Shown here: one piece after another, positions 6,625 to 12,863 of the stretch | Numbering within the stretch: the stretch's first letter is position 1 | Layout of the letters: each line of letters begins with the position of its first letter | Source: Acidimicrobiales bacterium | GTDB taxonomy: Bacteria > Actinomycetota > Acidimicrobiia > Acidimicrobiales > RAAP-2 | Assembly (NCBI GenBank): GCA_017883105.1 | Contig: JADGOF010000028.1 | Location: 1-12,863 of the forward strand | Direction: 5' to 3' | DNA length: 12,863 nt | Position numbers and translations under genes: made by a program | The notes under the pieces: model-generated | The model's database searches: none | Seen by the model: only the letters and a program-made list of their open reading frames with translations | Told to the model about the DNA's origin: nothing

Positions 6625-7905
6625 TTGTGGCGTACCTCGAAATTAGGGTCGGTGGTCGACCCAAGACCGATAGTTCTGGAGCACCGAGGCCCAAACGGGT
6701 GCGGGCGATCTTTCGCAATGATCGGGAAGGCATCTCGGCGAAGAACTCGTTCGTGGCCGAGCTGGGTGATGTGCGCCCCAAAGTATGACGTTCGCTACAT
6801 CGTCAACGGCCGGCTGGCTTCCGAGACCTTCGACAACAAGCGTGAGGCAGAAGCTCGTGTCACAGAAGTCGAGTCGGCCCAAGACAGGGGTTACGCCGTG
6901 GATCCCGCCGGTGGACGGATAACGGTGGACGAACTGGCCGAGAAGTGGTTGGCCTCTGACCCTGGAAAACGTGGAAGCACCGTGGGCCGGGACCGGTCAG
7001 CACTGCGGGCCCACATCAGCCCAGCGATCGGAAGCCGTCAGTTGTGCACGATCCGCCAGAATGACGTTCAGCAGCTTGTTAACGGATGGGCCGAGAAGCT
7101 GGCCCCGAGGACGGTTGATCGCACCTATGGCACCCTGCGAGCGGCATTCGCCTACGCCGTCGCCGCCGAACTGATCGGTCGGTCACCCTGCCATGACGTG
7201 AACCTGCCCAAAGCGGTGAAGCCCGTGCGACGTGTGGTCGACCCCGATGACGTGGCGAAGCTAGCGAATGCAATGGATGGTCGATACGCCCCGATGGTCT
7301 GGATCGGAGCACTGCTCGGACTTCGCTGGGGTGAAGTTGCCGCATTACGCATCGGGGATCTCGATCTCCTGGCCCGCACCTTGACAGTGACCGAGACGGT
7401 CACCAGGGATGAACATGGCCGACCGAACCTCGGACCTCCAAAGTCAGAGGCGGGTAACCGAACCATGTCGCTGCCACAAGCGCTGGTGGGCATCCTGGCT
7501 GAGCACCTGGCTTACATGTGTCTGACCGCCGCTGACGCTGATTCGTTCGTCTTTCCCGCACCTGGTGGCACTGTCTGGTCCTATGCGAACTACCGACGCC
7601 GTATGTGGCAGCCAGCAGCTTCGAAGGCTGGTCTTGCTGGCGTTGGATTCCACGATCTGCGACGCACCGCCACGACCCAACTCGTCTTGGCGAATGTGGA
7701 CATGAAGACGGCAGGGACTCGTCTGGGACATTCGGACCCACGGCTGACCCTGGCCGTCTATGCGCAGGCGACGAGTGAGGCAGACCGGGCCGCAGCTGAC
7801 ACCGTGGGGAGCCGGTTCGCCACTGCCATGGGATTTGGCGATCTCGATAGAATCTCGACAAAAGCCTCAAGACACCAATCAGCCGGGGTCACTGACCCCG
7901 GCTGA
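6625..7905 (+). CDS. int: Tyrosine recombinase / phage-type integrase, probable N-terminal frameshift
   Basis: Site-specific recombinase expected to insert and excise the element at the neighbouring tRNA-Pro. Residues about 98-185 are the SAM-like core-binding domain (ITVDELAEKWL through RSPCHDVNLPKAV); the catalytic domain follows at about 205-395. All six catalytic positions are visible: R234 (GLRWGEV), K273 (PPKSEAGNRT), H343 and R346 (FHDLRRT), H369 (LGHSDPRLT) and Y379 (AVYAQAT). The given frame opens with TTG 6625, but AGGAGG at 6616-6621 fits GTG 6627, in another frame, better, and that frame is more coding-like up to about 6780. The true N-terminus therefore probably begins at 6627 and passes into this frame by a one-base shift at 6777-6785. 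The catalytic part is intact; activity depends on whether the shift is real. Confidence 0.85.
   Translation: MWRTSKLGSVVDPRPIVLEHRGPNGCGRSFAMIGKASRRRTRSWPSWVMCAPKYDVRYIVNGRLASETFDNKREAEARVTEVESAQDRGYAVDPAGGRITVDELAEKWLASDPGKRGSTVGRDRSALRAHISPAIGSRQLCTIRQNDVQQLVNGWAEKLAPRTVDRTYGTLRAAFAYAVAAELIGRSPCHDVNLPKAVKPVRRVVDPDDVAKLANAMDGRYAPMVWIGALLGLRWGEVAALRIGDLDLLARTLTVTETVTRDEHGRPNLGPPKSEAGNRTMSLPQALVGILAEHLAYMCLTAADADSFVFPAPGGTVWSYANYRRRMWQPAASKAGLAGVGFHDLRRTATTQLVLANVDMKTAGTRLGHSDPRLTLAVYAQATSEADRAAADTVGSRFATAMGFGDLDRISTKASRHQSAGVTDPG
6627..6788 (+). pseudogene. Out-of-frame N-terminal segment of the integrase
   Basis: GTG 6627 lies five bases after AGGAGG and reads VAYLEIRVGGRPK and onward to AELGDVRPKV, then stops with TGA at 6786-6788. 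Over the last 28 codons before the C/A run, 22 end in G or C, against 18 in the overlapping integrase frame (hand count). Removing one base from the CCCCAAA run near 6776-6782 joins GDVRPK directly to YDVRYIVNGRLASETF, a normal start for the Arm/AP2-like DNA-binding N-terminus of this integrase type. I read it as the detached N-terminus rather than a separate gene. An earlier in-frame GTG at 6579 and ATG at 6600 lack a good ribosome binding site. Confidence 0.6.
7881..7903. terminator. Strong hairpin between converging integrase and tRNA-Pro
   Basis: AGCCGGGGTC (7881-7890) and GACCCCGGCT (7894-7903) form a perfect 10-base inverted repeat around a 3-base centre. It overlaps the last integrase codons, its final T being the first base of the TGA stop. 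No T-run follows on the plus strand. On the minus strand it begins about 14 bases beyond the tRNA 3' end, with a short T-containing stretch (GGCTTTTG) some 20 bases later. It could stop transcripts from both sides. Confidence 0.5.
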
Positions 7906-7917
7906 CCTGCACTTACA

Positions 7918-7995
7918 TGGTCGGGCTGCCCGGATTTGAACCGGGGACCTCTGCGTCCCGAACGCAGCGCGCTAACCAAGCTGCGCCACAGCCCG
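7918..7995 (-). tRNA. tRNA-Pro (anticodon CGG), probable integration site
   Basis: The minus strand folds as a full cloverleaf. Acceptor arm CGGGCTG pairs with CAGCCCG. The D arm contains GCGCAGCTTGGTTAGCGC. The anticodon stem CTGCG/CGCAG encloses the loop TTCGGGA, giving anticodon CGG. The T arm is CCCGG-TTCAAAT-CCGGG. Discriminator A (7921) is followed by encoded CCA (7920-7918). The first-base C of the acceptor is typical of bacterial tRNA-Pro. Its 3' end points at the integrase, whose stop lies 12 bases away: the layout expected when an element has inserted into the tRNA 3' half and rebuilt it. The gene is intact. Confidence 0.97.
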
Positions 7996-8005
7996 TCGAA
8001 CGGAT

Positions 8006-8021
8006 CCGGCGGAGGCGCCGG
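8006..8021 (-). terminator. Small hairpin between the CBS-protein gene and tRNA-Pro
   Basis: CCGGCG (8006-8011) and CGCCGG (8016-8021) form a 6-base stem with a 4-base loop, about 18 bases after the CBS-protein stop on the minus strand. It lacks a T-run, so termination would be weak. It may instead mark a processing point if the tRNA is co-transcribed from the operon; no convincing separate tRNA promoter is visible in this 44-base gap. Confidence 0.25.
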
Positions 8022-8039
8022 TTCCAGAACAGGGTGATG

Positions 8040-9029
8040 CTACCCGACGGGGGTGCGCTCGTTCCCCGCGTCCCCGGCCGGAGCTGCTCCGTCCGGCTCG
8101 TCCGGCGTGTGGGCCGTGCGCTTGGCCACCACCTTGGCGATGCGGCGCTTGTCCATCTCTGCCACCCGGAGCTCCCACCCTCCGACCTCGAACGTCTCCC
8201 CCTCGGCGGGAATGTGCCCGAACCCGTCGAAGAGAAACCCGCCGAGGGTCACGTACTCCCCTTCGGGCAGGGTGATGTCCAGCAGATCGCGGACGTCGTC
8301 CACGCTCATCCGACCGTCCACCAACCACCGGTTGCCGTCCACCCGCACCACGTCGGGCTCATCGTCCGAGTCGAACTCATCGGGCAGATCGCCGACCAGT
8401 GCTCCGAGGAGGTCCTTGACCGTCAGCACCCCCTCGACGCCCCCATGCTCGTCGACCACGACGGCGAAGGCCCGACGCTGTCGACGCATCTCGGCCAGGA
8501 CGTCGAGCACCAGGCGGGACTCGGGGACCAGAAACGGCTGCCTCAGCCGGCGCGAGATGTCGATCGGGTCCGTGCCCGGCCGCGGCGCGCTCGGCGTACC
8601 GGGTGACGGTGACCCCTCCGGTTCGCTCGGCCCGGTGACCCCTCCGGCCCGCTTCCCGCTCCCCCCGCCGACCTTCCAACCGGCCCGGAAGAGATCGTTG
8701 ACGAACAGCACGCCGACCAGGTCGTCGAGGTTCTCCCCGTAGACGGGGAAGCAACTGTGTCCCGACTCGCGGACGGCCTGGGACACCGCGTCGACCGTGA
8801 GAGGGATGGACAGTGCCACCACGTCGACCCTCGGTGTCATGACTTCGCGGACAGCGGTGTCGCGCAGGTCGTTCAGCGCATCGATGATGAACTGTTCCTG
8901 CGCGTCGGCCCCGCCATCGGTGGGGAGGCCCGATGGGTCCGACCGGCTTTTGCCCGCCGCGGCATGGCGGCGGTGCCGTCGACTTCCGCCGGCTGGCGGT
9001 TCATCTTGTTGGCGTCGGAACACGGACAC
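8040..9029 (-). CDS. CorC/HlyC-like protein with two CBS domains, no membrane domain
   Basis: A 329-aa protein. A basic N-terminal tail (about 1-40) precedes QEQFIIDALNDLRDTAVREVMTPRVDVVAL, the classic entry to the CBS pair of CorC/CNNM proteins. CBS 1 is at about 62-115, CBS 2 at about 165-215 (FAVVVDEHGGVEGVLTVKDLLGALVGDLPDE), and a CorC_HlyC transporter-associated domain at about 228-303 (WLVDGRMSVDDV through YVTLGGFLFDGFGHIPAEGE). CBS pairs usually bind adenine nucleotides, and these proteins are tied to Mg/Co efflux. Unusually, a Gly/Pro/Ser-rich insert of some 35 residues (about 121-155) separates the CBS domains. The DUF21 membrane domain is absent, so it is probably cytosolic. GTG 9029 is the start; it lies 30 bases after the receiver gene. 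Confidence 0.88.
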   Translation of the reverse strand: MSVFRRQQDEPPAGGSRRHRRHAAAGKSRSDPSGLPTDGGADAQEQFIIDALNDLRDTAVREVMTPRVDVVALSIPLTVDAVSQAVRESGHSCFPVYGENLDDLVGVLFVNDLFRAGWKVGGGSGKRAGGVTGPSEPEGSPSPGTPSAPRPGTDPIDISRRLRQPFLVPESRLVLDVLAEMRRQRRAFAVVVDEHGGVEGVLTVKDLLGALVGDLPDEFDSDDEPDVVRVDGNRWLVDGRMSVDDVRDLLDITLPEGEYVTLGGFLFDGFGHIPAEGETFEVGGWELRVAEMDKRRIAKVVAKRTAHTPDEPDGAAPAGDAGNERTPVG

Positions 9030-9059
9030 GGTGGTGACCCGCCTTCGGGGACGGAGCCG

Positions 9060-9494
9060 TCAGTGGTCGGCAGGGACGGGCGAGGACACGACAGAAAGCG
9101 GTTGGTAGGACTCGTCGTAGTAGGTGCCTCCGTCGAGGAGGGAGGTCACCGCTCGCCGCAGACGGATGGGATCGAGAGGCTTGACCACCCAACCCTCCGC
9201 TCCGGACCGTCGAGCAAGGAACACGTCAGGCCGCCGGTCAAGCAACATGACGACCGGAACGTGTCCGAGGCTGTCGTACGAGGCCTCGAGGCGGAGCTCG
9301 AGGCACACCGCCATGCCACCCATATTGCCCATCTGGAGGTCGACCACGACCAGGTCGGGAAGCGACTCCGCCACCTCGGCCATGACCTCGGGTCCCGAGC
9401 GGGCCTCGCGGACGGTGATGTCCGGCCGTCCCGCGATGGCGGCCACTTCAGCCCGCACGGAGGGGGCGTCGCTGGCCACAAGGATTGTGCGCAC
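9060..9494 (-). CDS. Stand-alone receiver-domain protein with altered phosphorylation site
   Basis: A 144-aa protein covering one CheY-like receiver domain and a short tail. The fold is recognisable: ILVASD at the first strand, VVVDLQMGNMGG with the candidate phospho-Asp D52, PVVMLLDR at strand 4 and GWVVKPLDPIRLRRAV with the conserved Lys K105. Two positions are unusual. The first acidic pair is Ser-Asp instead of Asp-Asp/Glu-Asp, and the Thr/Ser switch residue after strand 4 is Leu. Phosphorylation may therefore be weak or replaced by another signal (inference). No output domain and no histidine kinase are present here. GTG 9494 is favoured; an in-frame TTG at 9503 is possible. It starts 11 bases after the bagB stop (two if TTG is used), so translation is probably coupled. 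Confidence 0.8.
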   Translation of the reverse strand: MRTILVASDAPSVRAEVAAIAGRPDITVREARSGPEVMAEVAESLPDLVVVDLQMGNMGGMAVCLELRLEASYDSLGHVPVVMLLDRRPDVFLARRSGAEGWVVKPLDPIRLRRAVTSLLDGGTYYDESYQPLSVVSSPVPADH

Positions 9495-9505
9495 GAAGAG
9501 CAAGG

Positions 9506-10654
9506 TTAGCGCCCCTGGGATGGCCCACCCACGGGGTCATCGGACCCGGGCGACCCGGTGCCGGATCCCGTGAACAGCAGGTCGGCGATCGTGCCCAGAC
9601 CGGTCAGGTCGTGGACGTCGCCGTTGAGAAGAGGGACCCGGTACACCGGTGCCGGCGCCACCTTCGACACCAGGTCGGCAAAGGCCTCCTCCTCCCGGTC
9701 CGAGGCCGCGGTGTAGCCACGCAGGGTTTCGACCAACTGCCCGAGAGGGCTCCCCGGCTCCTCGTCGACCTCATCGGGCAGGGAATCGAGCAGGGCATCG
9801 TCGACGAACCGAGGTTGCACCCGGTTGACGATGAGGGCCGTCACCGACATGTTCGACTCGACCAGCTTGTCGGCGAAGTGGACGGCCTCGTCGATGGAGT
9901 CGGGACGGGGGGATGCCACCAGCACGAAGGCGGTGTCCGGTTGGGTCAACAGCTCCCGGACCCGCGCCGCCCGGATCCGGAACCCCTCTTCCATGCCTTC
10001 GAAGGCCTGGAAGAACGCCACCGCGTCGCTCACGATGTCGGCCCCGGCCACTTTGGAGATGGTGCGCAGCAACGCCTGGGCGGCCACCCCCACGAACCGC
10101 AGGCCGACCCGGGTGGGCGTCATGAGCGCCTGGAACAGGCGGTTCTCCAAAAAGTGGGTCAATCGCCGCGGGGCATCGAGGAAGTCGAGCGCATTGCGGG
10201 TAGGCGGGGTGTCCACCACCACGAGGTCGAACCCCCCTTCCTCGACCAGTTCGTGGAGCTTCTCCATCGCCATGTACTCCTGGGTGCCCGACAACGTCCC
10301 GGTGAGATTCCGGTACAGCCGGTTCACCTTGATCCCCTCGGCCTGCTCCTCCGAGTCCGAGTAGCGCTGGACCAGGTCATCGAATGTCCCTTTGGGGTCG
10401 AGCATCATGGCGGAGAGCTCGCCGGGCCAGTCGCCCTCGATGCGGGTGGGCCGGTTGGAGAGCTCGTCGAATCCCATCGAGTTGGCTAGGCGCCGGGCCG
10501 GGTCGATGGTGACCACACATGCCGATCGACCCAACCGGGCGGCCTGCAGTGCGAAGGCCGCCGCCGTGGTGGTCTTTCCCACTCCGCCGGATCCGCAGCA
10601 GATCACGATGGACCGGTCGCGCGCGATGTCGTTGATGGCCGTCGGTGATGTCAC
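9506..10654 (-). CDS. bagB: Get3/ArsA-like ATPase, BagB (Rv3680) type
   Basis: A 382-aa P-loop ATPase of the ArsA/Get3 group. The Walker A is GSGGVGKTT (21-29). Its second residue is Ser, so the signature lysine of the deviant Walker A is absent here, while the catalytic-loop lysine stays. Further motifs are VTIDPARRLANSMG (switch-like) and VVVDTPPTRNALDFLDAPRR (Walker B/switch II area). Length and order match the mycobacterial Rv3679-Rv3680 pair (BagA/BagB), described as Get3-related proteins that act together. The GTG start overlaps the bagA stop as GTGA, the usual sign of translational coupling and balanced output. Arsenite transport is not suggested: there is no ArsB and no CxC pair. The client is unknown. 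Confidence 0.85.
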   Translation of the reverse strand: MTSPTAINDIARDRSIVICCGSGGVGKTTTAAAFALQAARLGRSACVVTIDPARRLANSMGFDELSNRPTRIEGDWPGELSAMMLDPKGTFDDLVQRYSDSEEQAEGIKVNRLYRNLTGTLSGTQEYMAMEKLHELVEEGGFDLVVVDTPPTRNALDFLDAPRRLTHFLENRLFQALMTPTRVGLRFVGVAAQALLRTISKVAGADIVSDAVAFFQAFEGMEEGFRIRAARVRELLTQPDTAFVLVASPRPDSIDEAVHFADKLVESNMSVTALIVNRVQPRFVDDALLDSLPDEVDEEPGSPLGQLVETLRGYTAASDREEEAFADLVSKVAPAPVYRVPLLNGDVHDLTGLGTIADLLFTGSGTGSPGSDDPVGGPSQGR

Positions 10655-11670
10655 GGGACTACCCCGGCCGGGTCGTGGAGGGCCTTGACCCCGGTGGCCA
10701 GGGCCTCACTCAGGACATCGAGCTCGCTGGGGCCGATCGAGGCGGCGAAGAGGAAGGGAACTCGCAACTGGGGCAGCGGGAGCTCGTGGGCCAGGCGTTG
10801 GAGCTGCTCCTCCTGAAGCTCCTGGCGGGTCAGTCGGAACTGTCGCGCTGCCTCGAGGGAGGTCACCAGCTCGGCCTCGAGGGTGATCCCCGCCGAGCGC
10901 AGGGTGTCCTCCGCCGGGGTGGCCAACCCGGGCATGGGCGGGTAGCAGGCGTTGACGATGACCGGTCCGAGGGCGATCCCGACCTTGTCCTCGAGTTGAT
11001 AGGCGGCTTCGATGGCCTCGCTGACCGGCATCTCCTCGGGCAGGGTGACCAGGGCAACCTGGCATCGGGCCGGATCGGAGAGCAGCTGCACCACGTCGGC
11101 CGCCTGCGAACGGATCGGGCCTCCCCGGGCCGCATCGAGCAGGCCTCCGGCCGAGGACAGGAAGGTCATGGTGTGACCGGTGGCCGGCGCATCGACCAGC
11201 ACCAGGTCGGCGATGCCACTCCGTTCGATCTGCTTGACCTTGCCCAATACCAGGATGTCCCGGACGCCGGGGATGGCTCCGGCCACGATGTCCACGATTC
11301 CCGAAGACAGCAGACGCTTGGAGATCCTGCGGAGGCCGTGGTCGGCGAGGTACTCGAGGAGCGCGTCATCGGGGGTGATGGTGCGCGCCTGCACGGTTCC
11401 GGCCGGGACCTTGGCCAGATTGTCGAAGTCGACATCCCCGAGGGAGGACGCACCGGCGGCTCTGAGTACCGAGCCGGCGTAGCCGAGTTCGTCGTCGCTG
11501 CCGAAGGCGGTGGCCACGCCCGGGCGACCCTCGAGCTCGACGACCAGCACCGAAAGGCCCGCACCGGCGGCCATGTGGGCGAGGGCGGCGACCATGGTGG
11601 TCTTGCCGACACCACCCTTGCCGGCCACGATCAGGACCCGGCTCTGGATACAGAAAGCGCTGACGTCCAT
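10651..11670 (-). CDS. bagA: Get3/ArsA-like ATPase, BagA (Rv3679) type
   Basis: A 339-aa partner of the next ATPase, the first gene of the minus-strand operon. It has a complete deviant Walker A, GKGGVGKTT (17-25), including the signature lysine its partner lacks; VVELEGRPG follows; and LVLVDAPATGHTMTFL (about 157-171) marks the switch II region. A heterodimer in which only BagA brings the signature lysine would have unequal ATP sites (inference). ATG 11670 is preferred: it sits just ahead of the first strand (RVLIVAGKGG) and gives a length close to the mycobacterial protein. The frame is open further upstream but crosses the divergent promoter region. It is divergent from whiB, as in Mycobacterium. 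Confidence 0.87.
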   Translation of the reverse strand: MDVSAFCIQSRVLIVAGKGGVGKTTMVAALAHMAAGAGLSVLVVELEGRPGVATAFGSDDELGYAGSVLRAAGASSLGDVDFDNLAKVPAGTVQARTITPDDALLEYLADHGLRRISKRLLSSGIVDIVAGAIPGVRDILVLGKVKQIERSGIADLVLVDAPATGHTMTFLSSAGGLLDAARGGPIRSQAADVVQLLSDPARCQVALVTLPEEMPVSEAIEAAYQLEDKVGIALGPVIVNACYPPMPGLATPAEDTLRSAGITLEAELVTSLEAARQFRLTRQELQEEQLQRLAHELPLPQLRVPFLFAASIGPSELDVLSEALATGVKALHDPAGVVP

Positions 11671-11881
11671 GACCCACAGGAGCGTAGTGTCCGGCCCCGG
11701 GCTTGCCGCTCCATCGTTGCCTCTGTGGCGCTCACCGGCCGTCCGGACCGGCTGGATTCCAGACGGACGGCTGACAAGAAGTGGTCGAAGCGGTGAGAAA
11801 ACCTGGTCAGACCCCTTGTTTCCGGGCGCTGGCGCGAGTACTTTCCCTTGCTGGAGGAAGGTTCGAAGGGGGAGTCGGGTA
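11671..11881. promoter_or_regulatory. Divergent bagA-whiB control region
   Basis: This 211-base spacer should serve both genes. It contains a nested dyad: CCGTCCG (11739-11745) and CGGACGG (11764-11770) enclose a perfect odd palindrome CTGGA-T-TCCAG (11752-11762). Either could be a regulator site, including for WhiB itself. I see no clear -35/-10 pair for bagA. Confidence 0.4.
11816..11844 (+). promoter_or_regulatory. Probable whiB promoter
   Basis: TTGTTT (11816-11821), a 17-base spacer and TACTTT (11839-11844) give a good housekeeping-type promoter. A start near 11851 would leave a leader of about 30 bases, containing the strong ribosome binding site at 11868-11874. Assigned by pattern and position only. 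Confidence 0.5.
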
Positions 11882-12139
11882 GTGGAGCAGGCGGTTGACA
11901 CATGGCAGCTCAGGGCCTCGTGCCGTGGGCCTCAGGCAGAGATTTTCTTTCCACCTGCCCATGCCGAGCGTAAGGAAGAGAAGGTGCAGCGGGAGGACCG
12001 GGCGAAATCGATCTGTCGATCGTGTGCTGTGCGGGTCGATTGCCTCGACTACGCCATCCGGATCCACGAATCGCACGGGATCTGGGGGGGTCTGAACGAG
12101 ATGGAGCGCAAGCAGATGGTGGACCGCCGGGCTGGCTGA
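11882..12139 (+). CDS. WhiB-family iron-sulfur transcriptional regulator (WhiB4-like context)
   Basis: An 85-aa WhiB-like protein. The four cysteines expected to hold the [4Fe-4S] cluster are visible: RASC, then ICRSC (C-x2-C) and VDC, with the C-x2-C-x5-C spacing of the family. The G-[IV]-W-G-G turn is present (SHGIWGGLNEMERK), followed by the basic DNA-binding tail (RKQMVDRRAG). Such proteins act with the main sigma factor and respond to redox or nitric oxide. Start GTG 11882 has GGGGGAG seven bases upstream. Its place, divergent from bagA-bagB, is that of whiB4 in Mycobacterium; orthology is likely from synteny but unproven. Confidence 0.92.
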   Translation: MEQAVDTWQLRASCRGPQAEIFFPPAHAERKEEKVQREDRAKSICRSCAVRVDCLDYAIRIHESHGIWGGLNEMERKQMVDRRAG

Positions 12140-12161
12140 CTCCGTTGGGCCGGCCACCGGC

Positions 12162-12863
12162 TCAGCTCAGCCCCAGCGCCTCATCGGCGGCCTGCACCCC
12201 TTTGCTGGCGCATACCGTGGCGGGCTGCCCGTCGGTGGCCTGACAGATCCCTGCGGTCAGGTAGTTGGCCGAGGCCACGATGGCCTGGCCGGATGCACTG
12301 CCGGGCTGATCGAGCGTCCCGGCCACCGTCGCCTGGGACTGACCCACCAGCACGGCAGGACTGAATCCGGACGTGGTCGTGACCATCCGGTTGTCGATGT
12401 TGATGAAGGGGAACGAGCCGGCCCCGGCCCCGGTGCTCCCGTACCGGGTGACCAACGCCGCCTGGCCCGGGGTGAGCTTGGCGATGCGGGTGAACGCCCC
12501 GTTGGCATTGACCGCGGAGGAGTAGAGCTCGGTGCCGCTGAAGGTCACCCACCGGCTTGCATACGACGTGCCCATGAAGCTGAAGGTCTGGATGCCCGGG
12601 AAGACCGAGAAGGCGGCCGACTGGGCGTTGTGCAGGGTCTTGAAGTGCCCGAAGCGGGAGAGTGCCACGATCAGCGGCCACCGTTCTGACGCGCAGAACG
12701 GGCAGTACTCGGCCCCGAGGAACACCACCTCCGGCTTGCCCGACGAGCCCAGGGGCAGTTGGTCCTTGAGCACCACGGGCGGGGTCAACGGGGTGGTCGG
12801 AGCGGTGACGCCGACCGTGTCGAACGTGTGCTGGGGGACCGTGGACAGGGCGGCGACCACGTC
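12162..12863 (-). CDS. DUF929-type thioredoxin-fold protein (N-terminus beyond right edge)
   Basis: The 233 visible codons end at TGA (12164-12162) and stay open to the edge, so the gene is partial at its 5' end. The key feature is GAEYCPFCASERWPLIVAL, with a CxxC pair at the first strand-helix junction of a thioredoxin fold. FPFINIDNRM and the long Ser/Thr/Ala-rich regions fit DUF929, a family of predicted exported or membrane-anchored thioredoxin-like proteins in archaea and actinobacteria. Two further cysteines near the C-terminus (GICQATDGQPATVC) may form a structural disulfide. It converges on whiB with 22 bases between the stops. A role in envelope disulfide chemistry is inferred. Confidence 0.75.
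   Translation of the reverse strand, partial: DVVAALSTVPQHTFDTVGVTAPTTPLTPPVVLKDQLPLGSSGKPEVVFLGAEYCPFCASERWPLIVALSRFGHFKTLHNAQSAAFSVFPGIQTFSFMGTSYASRWVTFSGTELYSSAVNANGAFTRIAKLTPGQAALVTRYGSTGAGAGSFPFINIDNRMVTTTSGFSPAVLVGQSQATVAGTLDQPGSASGQAIVASANYLTAGICQATDGQPATVCASKGVQAADEALGLS

Noticed and set aside
8053..8742. Long plus-strand ORFs opposite the CBS, receiver and ATPase genes
   Set aside because: They are Arg/Pro/Ser-rich antisense shadows caused by high G/C at third positions, with no domain motifs.
9506..11670. Arsenite-resistance (ArsA) function for the ATPase pair
   Set aside because: There is no ArsB, ArsR or ArsC nearby and no metalloid-binding cysteine set. The pair matches the BagA/BagB arrangement better.
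11671..11901. N-terminal extension of BagA to 11901
   Set aside because: It overlaps the whiB promoter and start on the other strand and adds 77 residues not expected in a protein that otherwise matches the family length.

Overview
The window looks like chromosome from a high-GC actinobacterium, most likely of the Acidimicrobiia type. The main evidence is a WhiB regulator divergent from a pair of Get3/ArsA-like ATPases, an arrangement known from Mycobacterium (whiB4 with Rv3680/Rv3679, also called BagB/BagA), together with a DUF929-type thioredoxin-fold protein, strong G/C at third codon positions and GTG/TTG starts. The lineage is inferred from gene content and was not tested by a search.

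Left part (1-1829). An aldo/keto reductase runs off the left edge (minus strand). Upstream of it on the same strand is a membrane-anchored L,D-transpeptidase. The 376-base divergent intergenic region behind it carries a 19-base operator-like palindrome.

Middle (1830-5154). Three intact tandem paralogues of a TetR-like regulator (261-262 aa) are followed by a truncated fourth copy with two compensating frameshifts. A promoter/operator/leader module occurs twice, before the broken copy (from 4611) and before the next gene (from 5189). Its 19-base palindrome lies across a -35/-10 spacer and resembles the palindrome upstream of the transpeptidase.

Mobile-element part (about 5190-7995). A gene with two DUF2314-like domains overlaps a small excisionase, followed by a tyrosine recombinase that abuts the 3' end of a tRNA-Pro(CGG) gene. 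The order matches the xis-int-tRNA end of actinobacterial integrative elements such as pSAM2, which also uses a tRNA-Pro, but the DUF2314 protein sits where a replication initiator would be. The integrase seems to carry a one-base frameshift near its N-terminus. I found no second copy of the tRNA end, so the element's left boundary is outside the window or lost.

Right part (7996-12863). A compact minus-strand operon reads bagA, bagB (GTGA overlap), a receiver-only protein with an altered phosphoacceptor site, and a CorC-like CBS protein without a membrane domain. WhiB is divergent, with a good promoter of its own. A DUF929-type thioredoxin-fold protein converges on whiB and runs off the right edge.

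The most unusual parts are the TetR-like array with its shared operator-like boxes and the DUF2314-xis-int module beside it.
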